37,006 bases of DNA from Thermomicrobiales bacterium (GCA_030446685.1 JAUJMV010000009.1:1354-38359), one strand, 5' to 3'. Counted from the first letter of the stretch, positions 15,637 to 23,327 are shown. The notes: generated by a model from the letters alone, not told the origin. A program made the numbers and translations.

Positions 15637-16708
15637 TCAGCCGAGTTCGCCGACCGGCACCGGCACGCCGCCATCGCGCGCCGAGGCGAAGATCGCCTGG
15701 GTCAGTTGCGCAACGACGAGGCCGCGGCTCGCGTCCGACACGCTCAGGTCGCCGCACCGGATCGCCTCGATGAACTCGGCGTCCGGCGTCGTCGCGGGCG
15801 GGCGGGCGCCCTCGGGCGGGACGAGGTTGCGGCGCTCGGTGCCGATCCAGCCGCGGTAGTTGTCCGCGCCGATGTGCCGGATGTGGTCGCGGTCGGTGAT
15901 CTCGATCGTCCCCTTCGTGCCGATGATCGTGATGTTCCAGAGGGTCGGCCCGCGGCCCACCACCGCCAGCGTCGCCACCCGCCCGCCGTTGAAGCGGAGG
16001 ATCGCGCCGGTGACGATGTCGAGATCGGCCCCCTCCGGCGGGACGTCACCCCCGGCGCCCGCGCCCTCGACCGCCGGCACCTCGCGATCGGGCTGGGAGA
16101 AGGCGCAGACGGTCTCCGGGCGCATCCCGGTCAGGAAGAGCATCAGGTCGACGAAGTGGCTGCCCGTGTCGACCAGGATGCCCCCTCGCCGAGCGTCGGG
16201 GAGCGCCGCCAGCCGCCGACCCGCCCCAGTTCTGCGTGATCTGGCTGGAGTAGAAGAGGATTTCGCCGAGGTGGCCGCCCGCGATCTGCTGCCGCGCGTA
16301 GCGGTAGGGCCAGAGCCGCGCGTGCTGGTAGGAGACCATCAGGATGCGCTCGCGCGACCGGGCCAGGTCGATCAGCTCGCGGGCTTGGTCCGAGGCGGGT
16401 CACGAAAGGCTTCTCGGTCAGGACGTGCTTGCCCGCCTCCAGCGCGTCGGAGATGTGGCGGTAGTGCAGGCCGTGCGGCGTCGCGACCACCACCCCGTCC
16501 ACGTCGCCGGCCAGCAGGTCGTGGTAATCGGTGTAGGTCGCGGCGTCGGCCAGCGCGGGAAGCGCTCCTGCAGCCCGGCCATGTTCGCCTCGCTCACGTC
16601 CGCCAGCGCCGTGACCGCCGCGCCGGGCGTGCTCGCGATGTTGCGCGCGTGATACCCGCTGATCCCCCCGCAGCCGATCAGCCCCAGCCGCACCGTCGCC
16701 CGCTCCAT
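15637..16708 (-). CDS. Gfo/Idh/MocA-family oxidoreductase, at least three frameshifts
   Basis: NAD(P)-dependent sugar-type dehydrogenase. The ATG at 16708 (GAGGAGG site) starts V-R-L-G-L-I-G-C-G-G-I-S-G-Y-H, the Rossmann dinucleotide loop. The repaired frame continues through V-D-G-V-V-V-A-T-P-H-G-L-H and H-V-L-T-E-K-P-F-V-T (the EKP motif whose Lys is catalytic) to S-H-F-V-D-L-M-L-F-L-T-G, and ends with P-V-P-V-G-E-L-G. Breaks near 16560, 16400 and 16210 each need one base and leave good family sequence on both sides. This is about 357 residues, the normal length. The substrate (sugar, inositol or similar) is unknown. It starts 17 bases after the nucleosidase stop on the same strand. Confidence 0.82.
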
Positions 16709-16725
16709 CGTCGGCGCCTCCTCAT

Positions 16726-17565
16726 TCACGATCGATCTGCTCCGCCCCCGGTCAACTCGCGCAGGGTCCACAGTGTCAGCACGGCCGCGCGGCGGCCCAG
16801 TTGCCCCGCCGTCTCCCCGGCGAAGGCCCCCGGTTCGGTCGTCCGCAACAACTCGTTATTGGAGATGTCTTTGATCGTCAGGAAGGGCGTGTCGTGGCTG
16901 GCGCAGGTCAGCGCGATCGCCGCGGCCTCCATGTCCTCGCAGAGCGACTCGTGCAGCCCGGCGATCGCCCGGATGCGCTCGTGCGATCGGTTCCAGCGGT
17001 CGGCCGAGGCGACCGTGCCGGCGAAGAGGCGCGGCGCGCGGTGCGGCACCCCGGCGGGCCAGCCGGAGGCCGGCGGCCAGGGCTCGTGCCGCCCGTCCAG
17101 AGCCGCCGCCGCGCGCCGCGCCGCCGCCAGCAGCGCCGGGTCGGCAGGTAGATAGGCGGCCCGCTCCTGCCGGCCCGTGCGGAGGTAGTACATCGGCTTG
17201 TACTCCTCCCTGCCGTCCGGGGCGACCCGCACGCTGTCGTAGGCGATCGTGCGCTCGCCGAGCACCAGGTCGCCCGGCAGCAGATCCTCCCGATGGCCGC
17301 CGGTGCAGCCGTAGTTCAGGACCGCCGCGGGCGCGTGGTGGATGATCGTCGCCTCCGCCGCCGCCGCCGCGCCGAGCATCCCGATCCCGCAGAGGGTCAG
17401 GACGAGCGGCTGGCCGGCGAGCGTCGCGCGCCAGTAGCGCCGCCCCGCGCGCCACTCCTCCTCGCCCGCCCCGACGGCCCGGCGCAGGTGGGTCAACTCC
17501 TCCTCGATCGCGCAGATCACGGCGATCGGCCCGCCGGCCGGCACGGTCGCGCCCATCGTCGGCAT
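16726..17565 (-). CDS. MTA/SAH-nucleosidase-like phosphorylase-superfamily protein
   Basis: 279-residue protein of the PNP/UDP (MTAN) superfamily, which cleaves N-glycosidic bonds of nucleosides. Visible: I-C-A-I-E-E-E-L-T-H at the N-terminus, L-N-Y-G-C-T-G-G-H, F-A-G-T-V-A-S-A-D-R-W, and the ribose-binding E-D-M-E-A-A-A-I-A. The last catalytic loop reads I-K-D-I-S-N-N-E, where true MTA/SAH nucleosidases have an Asp as general acid (ISD); here that position is Asn, as in some futalosine-hydrolase-like members. An insert around residues 125-160 makes it longer than the usual 230 residues. The substrate therefore remains open. ATG 17565 has GGAGG only 2 bases away; ATG 17556 is an alternative. 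First gene of a three-gene minus-strand set. Confidence 0.8.
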   Translation of the reverse strand: MPTMGATVPAGGPIAVICAIEEELTHLRRAVGAGEEEWRAGRRYWRATLAGQPLVLTLCGIGMLGAAAAAEATIIHHAPAAVLNYGCTGGHREDLLPGDLVLGERTIAYDSVRVAPDGREEYKPMYYLRTGRQERAAYLPADPALLAAARRAAAALDGRHEPWPPASGWPAGVPHRAPRLFAGTVASADRWNRSHERIRAIAGLHESLCEDMEAAAIALTCASHDTPFLTIKDISNNELLRTTEPGAFAGETAGQLGRRAAVLTLWTLRELTGGGADRS

Positions 17566-17599
17566 GTCCTCCCAGACCCTTCAGCGCAAGCGCACGGAC

Positions 17600-17704
17600 G
17601 ATAGCACCCCCGCCACCGCGGCGCAAGATGCTATCATGCGGCCGGAACGCCCCCCTGCCCCCCAACTTTGGGGGAGAAGGCGCGGGCAGCGCAGGTCTGC
17701 CCGC
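17600..17704. repeat. Three small inverted repeats in the divergent gap before the sugar kinase
   Basis: Between the divergently read nucleosidase and sugar-kinase genes lie GATAGCA/TGCTATC (17600-17606 and 17629-17635), CCCCCAA/TTGGGGG (17659-17674) and GCGGGCAG/CTGCCCGC (17682-17689 and 17697-17704). The first pair contains TATC-type -10-like sequences on both strands and may mark the divergent promoters. The other two look like dispersed GC hairpins. Confidence 0.5.
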
Positions 17705-17745
17705 GGCGCGGATGGCAACTCCCCTCACGGGAAGGTGAGGAACCA

Positions 17746-17773
17746 TTCGTCGTTCGTCGTTCGTCGTTCGTAC
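17746..17773. repeat. TTCGTCG heptamer tandem repeat
   Basis: Three exact TTCGTCG units (17746-17766) and one degenerate unit, 19 bases before the sugar-kinase start. No ribosome site better than GGGGG is seen between the repeat and the ATG. Confidence 0.85.
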
Positions 17774-17791
17774 TTCACCGCGGGGGTGATC

Positions 17792-18779
17792 ATGGCGGAG
17801 GTGCTCGGCCTGGGCGAGGTGATGATCCGCCTGACGCCGCCCGGCGCGCTGCGGCTGGAGCAGGCGACGACGCTCGACCTCGACGTGGGCGGGGCGGAGC
17901 TGAACACGCTGGTCGGCCTGAGCCACCTCGGCGTCGCGACCGCCTGGCTGTCGAAGCTGCCCGACACGCCGCTCGGCCGGCTGATCGCCAGCCGGGCGCG
18001 GGCCGCGGGGGTGGACACCGGGCCGGTCATCTGGACTCCCGAGGGCGCGCCGGCCTCTACTTCATCGAGCAGGGCCGCGCCGCGCGCCGGCAGGTCCTCT
18101 ACGACCGCCGCGACTCGGCGATGAGCACGCTCGGGCCGGAGGAGATCGACCCGGCGCCCTTCGCCGGCGCCCGCCTCTTCCACGTCAGCGGCATCACCCC
18201 GGCCCTCGGCGACCGCTGCCGGGCGGCGACCTTCGCCGCGCTCGAGGCGGCGCGGGCGGCCGGCTGCGCGGTCAGCTTCGACCCGAACTACCGCTCCCGC
18301 CTCTGGTCGCTCGACGCGGCCCGCGCCGTCTACGCGCAGATCCTGCCGCAAGTCGACATCCTCTTCGCCACCCGCGAGGCGCTCGACACCTTCTTCGGCG
18401 TCGGCGGGGCCGACGACGAGGCGGCGGCGCGGGCCGCGCTCGCCGCCTTCCCCGGCCTCAAGGCGGTGGCGCTGACCAGCCGCGAGCAGGCGCACGCCTT
18501 CCGCGGCACGATCGGCGCGCTCGCCGCCACCAGGGACCAGACCTACCGCGCCCGCCCCTACGACCTCGAAATCATCGATCGCCTCGGGGCCGGCGACGCC
18601 TTCGCGGCCGGTTTCCTCTGGGGCTTCCTGCGCGACGATCCGGCGCGCGGCGTCGCCTACGGCCAGGCCCTGGCCGCCCTCCAGCACACCATCCCCGGCG
18701 ACTTCCCCACTTCACCCTGGCCGAAGTCGCCGAACTGGCCGAGGCCACCGGCCCCGGCGCGATGCGCCTCCGTCGCTGA
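17792..18779 (+). CDS. PfkB-family sugar kinase (KDG-kinase-like), two frameshifts
   Basis: Ribokinase/PfkB carbohydrate kinase of about 329 residues after repair, most like 2-keto-3-deoxygluconate kinases. N-terminus G-L-G-E-V-M-I-R-L-T-P, substrate region V-G-G-A-E-L-N-T-L-V-G-L-S-H-L-G, middle S-F-D-P-N-Y-R-S-R-L-W, and the PfkB signature D-R-L-G-A-G-D-A-F-A-A-G-F with the catalytic Asp. One base is missing near 18046-18054 (restores A-G-L-Y-F-I-E-Q-G) and one C is missing at 18704-18708 (restores H-F-T-L-A-E-V-A-E-L-A-E-A). The repaired end is G-A-M-R-L-R-R at TGA 18777. If it is a KDG kinase it would feed an Entner-Doudoroff-type path, but no other gene of that path is here. Confidence 0.83.
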
Positions 18780-18800
18780 CCGCGGGAAAGGACGAACCGG

Positions 18801-18890
18801 AACCACAAAGGCACCAAGACCACAAAGGACACAGAGCGGGTCGAGCAGCCCGAACTCGAAGATCACCGTACTTCTCTGTGTCCTTTGTGG
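18801..18890. repeat. Inverted repeat with 17-bp perfect arms
   Basis: CCACAAAGGACACAGAG at 18820-18836 is exactly complementary to 18874-18890, with a 37-base loop. A partial extra copy of the left unit (ACCACAAAGGCACC) lies at 18802-18815. It fills the gap between the sugar kinase and the convergent acyltransferase, ending one base before the latter's stop codon. It could end transcription from both sides. It is far more A/C-rich than the surrounding DNA, so probably an inserted element. Confidence 0.85.
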
Positions 18891-18891
18891 T

Positions 18892-19646
18892 TCAGTCTCC
18901 TCCCTCCCGATACACGCCCCGGTACTCGGCGGGTAGCAGCGCGGCGACCTCGCCCATGATCCGGTCGGCGATCGCCTGGTGATCGGCGCGGCCGGGGCCG
19001 GATTCGGGGCGGAAAGGCCGGCCGATCACGACGCGGACGGGCCGGCGGCGGAAGCGGGCGAGGAGCAAGCCGGGGACCGTCGTCAGCCGCTCGGTGCCGG
19101 TGATCGCGACCGGGAGGACCGGCGCGCCCGAGCGCGTCGCCAGCAGCGAGACGCCGGGGTTGGCGCGCAGCAGCCCCGGTCGCCAGGTGCGCGTCCCCTC
19201 GGGAGGATGCCGACCGCCTCACCCCTTCGCAGCAGGTCGAGCGCGGCGCGGATCGCGTCCAGGTCGCGCGCGCCGCCGCGCTTCACGGGCAGCGCGCCGA
19301 CCAGCCGCAGCAGCGGCGCCAGCCAGCGGATGGCGAAGAGGTCGTAGAGGGCCAGGAAGGTGACGCGGCGCGGCAGGATCGCGGTGATCAGGGGCGGCTC
19401 CAGGAAGGAGAGGTGGTTCCCGACGACCAGCAGCGGCCCCTCCCGCGGGACGTGCTCTAGGCCGACGACCTCCGGGCGGACGAGGGTCCGGAGGGCCAGC
19501 CGGCAGAGGGTCCGGCCCAGGCGGTAGGCGCGCGCGGCGGGCGGTGGGCCCGCGGGGGCGACCCCGGCCGCCCGCGCCCCGCCCCGCGCGCTGTCCGCGC
19601 CTGGCACTGCCCGATCTTGCCCCCGCTCCGGCCGCCGCGACCCCAT
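18892..19646 (-). CDS. 1-acyl-glycerol-3-phosphate acyltransferase-like (PlsC), one frameshift
   Basis: Membrane-associated acyltransferase that would transfer an acyl chain to a lysophospholipid. It contains L-L-V-V-G-N-H-L-S-F-L-E-P-P (motif I; the usual H-x4-D is H-x4-E here), a hydrophobic stretch, G-A-L-P-V-K-R-G-G, and motif III, which is L-P-E-G-T-R once a one-base loss near 19199-19204 is repaired. The repaired tail ends P-A-E-Y-R-G-V-Y-R-E-G-G-D at TGA 18892. Start ATG 19646 is my choice; a GTG at 19724 overlapping the deacetylase gene and later starts are possible, and the first 40 residues look poorly conserved. It lies directly downstream of the YdjC-like gene on the same strand. 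Confidence 0.75.
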
Positions 19647-19704
19647 CGCACGCCCCACCTTCGGCGATCCCCGCCCCTTGCCCCGCCCGCGTGACCCGCC
19701 ACCT

Positions 19705-20703
19705 TCAGCGCGGCCGTGGCCCACTCGGGGTGCGGGCGGTCAAGTCGCCGTAATGCGCCAGCGTCACCCCGAGGTCGTCGAGGGCGGGGCGCAGGCGCGG
19801 GTCGGTCAGGAAGGCGACCTCGGCCGAGCCGAGCGCGCCGTCGCGGCTCCAGGCCGGGTGCGCCATCAGCTCGACCGATCCGGCGCGCAGCGGGGCGAGC
19901 GCCGCGCGCAGCGTCGCGACCGGATCGGGGGTGGCCCGGAAGCGCGCCGCGTCGAGCAGGAAGTCGGCCAGGACGACCTCGGAGCCGTCGAACAGCAGCG
20001 CGCGCCGGCCGCGGCGCGGCGCCGGGCGGTGCGCTGGCGCCGGCCAGAGGCGCGCCCCGAGCGGGGTCAGCAGCGCCTGGGACCGCTCGAAGAGGGCGAC
20101 GACGGCCCAGAGGCGGTCCCGGCGTCCGGCAGGGCGCGTCGGGCGCGACCGGGCCGCCGCGCCGAGCGTCCGCTGCGCCGCGAAGTGTAAGGGGAGCCAG
20201 TCCGCCAGGAAGGGGGAGCGCAGCGCCCGCACGCCGTACTCGGCCATCAGCCGCAGCACGATCGGCAGCACGCGCGGGTAGGCGTGGACGTGCAGATGCC
20301 CGTCGACGTGGGTCGGTCGCAGGCCCCACCCGAGCATCTGCTCGAACTGGGCCCGCAGCTCGCGCTCCACCTCGGCCAGCCGCGCCCGCCCGCCGCCGAT
20401 CCGCCGCAACTGCGCCGGGAAGGGCAGGAACCGGCCCCGCCGATCCACCAGCGAGGGCACCTCGGCCGGCGGCAGCACCGGGGCGCCACCGGTGAGGTTG
20501 AGGTGCAGCCCGACACCGAGCGCCGGGTGTTCGCGCGCCAGGGCGCGGGCCGCGCCCGCCGCCGGGTAGTTGACCAGCAGGGTGGCGCTGGTCAGCACCC
20601 CCTCGCGGTGGCAGCGCACGATCGCCGCGTTGATCGCGTCGGAGTATCCGAAATCATCGCCGTTCACCACGAGCACGACCCCGCGCCCGTCCGACGCCGC
20701 CAT
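19705..20703 (-). CDS. YdjC/ChbG-family carbohydrate deacetylase
   Basis: 332-residue metal-dependent deacetylase of the YdjC family, acting on N-acetylated sugars such as chitooligosaccharides or hopanoid/lipid-linked glucosamine. Metal and catalytic positions visible: V-V-N-G-D-D-F-G-Y-S-D-A-I-N near the start, G-V-G-L-H-L-N-L-T-G-G, T-H-V-D-G-H-L-H-V-H-A-Y-P and V-E-L-M-A-H-P. ATG 20703 (M-A-A-S-D-G-R-G-V-V-L-V-V) is preferred; the frame extends upstream to 20766 with low-complexity sequence. The pairing with an acyltransferase gene just downstream suggests work on a glycolipid or envelope sugar, which is inference. Confidence 0.87.
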   Translation of the reverse strand: MAASDGRGVVLVVNGDDFGYSDAINAAIVRCHREGVLTSATLLVNYPAAGAARALAREHPALGVGLHLNLTGGAPVLPPAEVPSLVDRRGRFLPFPAQLRRIGGGRARLAEVERELRAQFEQMLGWGLRPTHVDGHLHVHAYPRVLPIVLRLMAEYGVRALRSPFLADWLPLHFAAQRTLGAAARSRPTRPAGRRDRLWAVVALFERSQALLTPLGARLWPAPAHRPAPRRGRRALLFDGSEVVLADFLLDAARFRATPDPVATLRAALAPLRAGSVELMAHPAWSRDGALGSAEVAFLTDPRLRPALDDLGVTLAHYGDLTARTPSGPRPR

Positions 20704-20784
20704 CGCCCCCGCCCGCCTCTCCATCCTGCCGCTCGGGTGCGCCCCACCGACCGCCGCCGCTGCCATTAGCGCGCAGCAAGGCTA

Positions 20785-20801
20785 TGGCAAGAGCCTTGCC
20801 A
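20785..20801. promoter_or_regulatory. Palindrome upstream of the YdjC-like gene
   Basis: TGGCAAGAGCCTTGCCA is a perfect 7-bp inverted repeat around a 3-base centre, about 80 bases before the deacetylase start. Size and position suit a dimeric repressor operator. No regulator gene lies nearby. Confidence 0.4.
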
Positions 20802-20996
20802 ACGGGGCACGCCGGGCCGGTGCGCGCACTGCTGGCCCAGTACGCAGCGCAGGGCACAGTGCGCGGTGCGCTGCGCCTCGCCCCCGGACGGCGGGGTGCC
20901 AGCAGGCTCTCGGCCCTGCACTTGCTCGGCATAGGGAGATCGGGACGCGGCCCGCAGCGGGCGGCATGAGGGCGCGGTTCACCTGATCAGGGGGGC

Positions 20997-21128
20997 CGGA
21001 TCTCGGCCTCCCTGCGGTGACGACGGAACAAGAGTTGGATGGACACGTCCTCGCTTCAGTGGGCACGCCGGCTCGGGCGGCGGCAGTCCAACTTCGGATC
21101 TACCGGGGGATGTGTAGGCCGAGATCCG
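20997..21128. repeat. 132-base element with nested inverted repeats
   Basis: CGGATCTCGGCCT at 20997-21009 is the exact complement of 21116-21128. Inside it AGTTGGA (21033-21039) pairs with TCCAACT (21087-21093), and between those a GGAC/GTCC hairpin forms. The symmetrical nesting could be a structured RNA or a very small non-autonomous transposable element with 13-bp ends. I see no target duplication and no coding frame. Confidence 0.55.
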
Positions 21129-21156
21129 AGTACAGCGCGGTGGCCCGATCCGCTAC

Positions 21157-21240
21157 AGGGAATGGCCCTTCTGTGGAGTAAGTCGAGCACCGATGAAAGC
21201 GGCAGCGCGCCCGCGACTGTGGGGTGCTGCGGATGCGGCC
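21157..21240 (+). promoter_or_regulatory. Possible cobalamin-riboswitch-like RNA core
   Basis: The stretch contains GGGAA (21168-21172), then GGAGTAAG, CCGATGAAAGCGG and GCGCCCGCGACTGT (21207-21220). The last resembles the conserved CCCGC-ACTGT core of cobalamin riboswitches, and the CCG/CGG stem before it resembles the GGTG..TCC arm. AGCACC (21186-21191) pairs with GGTGCT (21223-21228) around the core. A convincing B12 box is not seen and the GGGAA is too far from the core, so it is degenerate or a different RNA. No plus-strand gene follows it for more than 1.5 kb. Confidence 0.28.
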
Positions 21241-21247
21241 GGCACCT

Positions 21248-21278
21248 CAGGCAGAGGCGCGGGCCGCGCCTCTGCCTG
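21248..21278 (+). terminator. Perfect long hairpin downstream of the riboswitch-like sequence
   Basis: CAGGCAGAGGCGCGG and its exact complement are separated by a single base, giving a stem of about 14 bp with a minimal loop. It begins 28 bases after the candidate RNA core, where an expression-platform hairpin would be, but has no U tract. The remaining sequence to 21348 shows nothing I can name. Confidence 0.45.
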
Positions 21279-21348
21279 GGGGCGCGGACCAGCGCGCGGC
21301 ACCATTGGCCGCTAGCGCAGACTGGGGCGGCTCACGCCCCGACAGTGC

Positions 21349-21858
21349 TCAACAACCGGGACGATACACGCACGAGCCCCACGAATGGGCGCCGTCGGTA
21401 CTGGTGTAGAAGTGGAGGCTTCCCCAGTCGCCGTAATCGTAGTGGTCGGTCGCGGCGTAGCGGGCGGTGGCCGTGTAGTTTTGAATGGTGTCGTAGACCA
21501 GCGCCTTGGTGAAGCAGCCCCTGAGATTCTCGTAGGCGAAGACCTCGCAGTAATCGCCGTCGGTCCAGTGCCAACCGTTATAGCCGTTGTCGCGCCTCGA
21601 CCCGTTGTTGTAGCCGTTGATGGTCGTGTCGAGATTGTCCCAGGCGTGGGACGAATAGGAGTAGCCCTCCGCCCGATAGGCCGTGGTGTCGTACCACCGC
21701 TCGGTCCAGCCGGTGGTGGAGAAGTACTGGTTACCGCCGTTCAGCTCGATCGCCTCCGCCAGTGCGACGGACGGGGCAAGCGCGAAGAGCACCAACGCCA
21801 CGACGGAGGTGCCGATCCAGAGGCGGGAAAGCGGTCGCTGGGTCGCAATTCCCTTCAC
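21349..21858 (-). CDS. Secreted aromatic-rich protein of unknown function
   Basis: 169 residues starting at GTG 21858, with AGGGG 8 bases upstream. A clear signal peptide (W-I-G-T-S-V-V-A-L-V-L-F-A-L-A-P-S-V-A-L-A, cleavage near residue 34) leads into a mature part of about 135 residues with 16 Tyr, 7 Trp, many Asn/Gly/Asp and exactly four Cys (in D-Y-C-E-V, R-G-C-F, G-S-C-V and P-G-C at the very end), enough for two disulfides. I do not recognise a family. The composition (Tyr/Asn/Thr-rich) is far from what random GC-rich frames give, which supports a real gene. It lies 73 bases downstream of another secreted-protein gene on the same strand. Confidence 0.72.
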   Translation of the reverse strand: MKGIATQRPLSRLWIGTSVVALVLFALAPSVALAEAIELNGGNQYFSTTGWTERWYDTTAYRAEGYSYSSHAWDNLDTTINGYNNGSRRDNGYNGWHWTDGDYCEVFAYENLRGCFTKALVYDTIQNYTATARYAATDHYDYGDWGSLHFYTSTDGAHSWGSCVYRPGC

Positions 21859-21931
21859 CGTGGGATCCCCTTTCTCCTATCGGTATGGTGTGGACTTCAG
21901 CAGAGCCCACGAAGTACCCCCACCACGCGCG

Positions 21932-22543
21932 CTAGCGAGCCGGCGACGGGGTCGGACGATTCGGCGAGGAGTCCTCGTGGACGCTGCGGGTCTTGGCATA
22001 CAGCCGGCCGAGGAAGTCGGACTGGCTGGCGAAGACGTCCGAGCCAGCGCCGACATGCCGCACCCCGTCGACTTCGTGCTGATACACCCAGGAGTAGAAG
22101 GGGCGCCCCTGCTGCTCCGCATCGGGCGGGGGATGACGGAAGGGCCGGTAGCCCGGGATCTGCTCGAGGCGGGCCAGCGGGATGTTCACGCCCACGATGA
22201 GCGGCCCCCGCGCCCCGCGCTGCAACTGCATCGCCAGCCAGTCCACGCCAACACGATCGAACACCCCCTAGTCAATGACGATCGCCTCCGCCGTGGCCGC
22301 CTCCGTCATCAGTTCGGGCACGGAAGTCACGACGCGCAGCCCGGCTTGGCGCGCCTGCGCGATATCGAGGCCGGGACGCTCCGGATGCGCTAGGTAGACG
22401 GCGTTGATCGGCGGCCCTGTCGGGGGCTCCGCCGCGGCCGGCCGCGACGGGGCCGAGGCCGTCACGGCCAGTGCCCCCAGCATCGCCACGGCGATAATGA
22501 GCAGGCCAAGCCAGCGACGCACACGACGTGTTCCTTGCTCCAT
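21932..22543 (-). CDS. Secreted protein of unknown function, internal TAG
   Basis: About 203 codons in one frame. ATG 22543 has GAGGAG upstream. The N-terminus M-E-Q-G-T-R-R-V-R-R-W plus a hydrophobic stretch to about residue 32 is a signal peptide, followed by a Pro/Ala linker. The mature part has I-N-A-V-Y-L-A-H-P-E-R-P-G, G-L-R-V-V-T-S-V-P-E-L and, after the stop, V-F-D-R-V-G-V-D-W-L-A and G-R-P-F-Y-S-W-V-Y-Q-H-E. A TAG at 22268-22270 splits it after A-I-V-I-D, but protein-like sequence continues in the same frame to 21932; the stop is again in CTAGG, so CAG (Gln) is the likely original. I do not recognise the family. Probably co-transcribed with the four-Cys secreted protein. Confidence 0.6.
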
Positions 22544-22658
22544 GATGGCTCCTCACCTTCGACTACAGACAGTACCATCGGGACAAGAGCCTGCGCCGCC
22601 CCCAGTCGCCGCCAGCACCTCCTCAGCATAGTCCGATGTCTCTCAGCACGACATCAGC

Positions 22659-23012
22659 CTACACCCCCACCCCAGGCACGCAAGCACCCACAAGGTTGCC
22701 CCCCGAATAGGTTGTGAAGGTCCCGAACCGACGAGCCGCCGCACGCGGCGAGAGAGACGATCCGAGGGGCGGGGTCAGCCGGGCGGCGGCCTCACGCCCC
22801 GCCCGGACCCGCTGCGCGCAGGCGCGCCCAGTCGGCCGGCCGGTCGATCCACCGGCCGCCGCGCGCCGCCGAGTGGGGCCGGTGCGGCGGGGGGGGAAGT
22901 GGGGGGAATCGGGGGGATTTGGGGGCGGTCGGAGCGGCGCCGGCGAGCGAGATTTCCTTGCTGTGGCAAGGAAAAGAACGGCAGTGAGGCGGGTTCGTTT
23001 GGTGATTTTCAT
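22659..23012 (-). CDS. Doubtful small secreted protein
   Basis: 117-codon frame. Reasons for: an ATG with GAGGGG 8 bases upstream, a signal-like start (M-K-I-T-K-R-T-R-L-T-A-V-L-F-L-A-T-A) and a non-random end (G-T-F-T-T-Y-S-G-G-N-L-V-G-A-C). Reasons against: the middle 75 residues are Pro/Arg/Ala filler that simply read the G-tract array and GC-rich DNA. It could be a small secreted protein broken by an insertion or frameshift, with only both ends real. Confidence 0.22.
   Translation of the reverse strand: MKITKRTRLTAVLFLATARKSRSPAPLRPPPNPPDSPHFPPRRTGPTRRRAAAGGSTGRPTGRACAQRVRAGREAAARLTPPLGSSLSPRAAARRFGTFTTYSGGNLVGACVPGVGV
22889..22925 (+). repeat. Four-tract G array with 10-bp period (G-quadruplex candidate)
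   Basis: G8-AAGT-G6-AATC-G6-ATTT-G5 on the plus strand. The tracts repeat every 10 bases with 4-base A/T-rich spacers, fitting the G-quadruplex rule and also one helical turn. It is about 350 bases upstream of the secreted-protein pair, whose coding strand is the C-rich one here. Confidence 0.75.
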
Positions 23013-23327
23013 GTTTTGCGCCCCTCTGGCGCCGCCGGTGGCCGGCGCGCGGCGCGCACTGGTTCGAATTCCGGACCCGCGGGGCGGGGTGATGCGTGCC
23101 ACGGTGGCGAACCGTCCTCCTCGACCATCCAGGGTGAGGGGTGCTGCCGCGCGCGGGCGGCCACCGCGGTCAACGGCTGGCACGGCGGCGGCAGGACCCG
23201 TGCCGCCTCGGCGGTCGTGCGACACCGCACGATGCGCGCGGACAAGGCGGACCCGGTCACCACCCTTGAATAGACCCCGGCCGGCATGCGGCACTGGCCG
23301 GGAGGGGTGCTGGCAAGCGGGCACGGC

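Larger units (their letters stand above)
22544..23327. other. Long region without a convincing gene
   Basis: 784 bases in which no frame shows clear protein conservation. It holds the upstream region of the secreted-protein pair, a G-tract array (22889-22925), a TTTCCTTG/CAAGGAAA hairpin (22953-22974), a locally AT-richer patch (22975-23015) and a weak small-ORF candidate (22659-23012 minus). A TTCGAAT-containing stretch near 23060 looks a little like a tRNA T-loop but does not fold as one. Confidence 0.6.

Noticed and set aside
19716..20495. 259-codon plus-strand frame antisense to the YdjC gene
   Set aside because: Arg/Ala/Pro filler without a start signal. The minus-strand frame has all the deacetylase motifs.
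13306..22270. General recoding of TAG as an amino acid
   Set aside because: Several intact genes (lysZ, map, lysJ) end in TAG at the expected family length, so TAG is a normal stop here.
21385..22393. Plus-strand frames opposite the two secreted proteins
   Set aside because: They lack ribosome sites and conserved motifs, while the minus-strand frames have signal peptides and well-placed ribosome sites.
23040..23110. TTCGAAT-containing stretch that looks like a tRNA T-loop
   Set aside because: The T-stem does not pair (position after the loop is T, not C), and no matching acceptor or anticodon arms are found on either strand.
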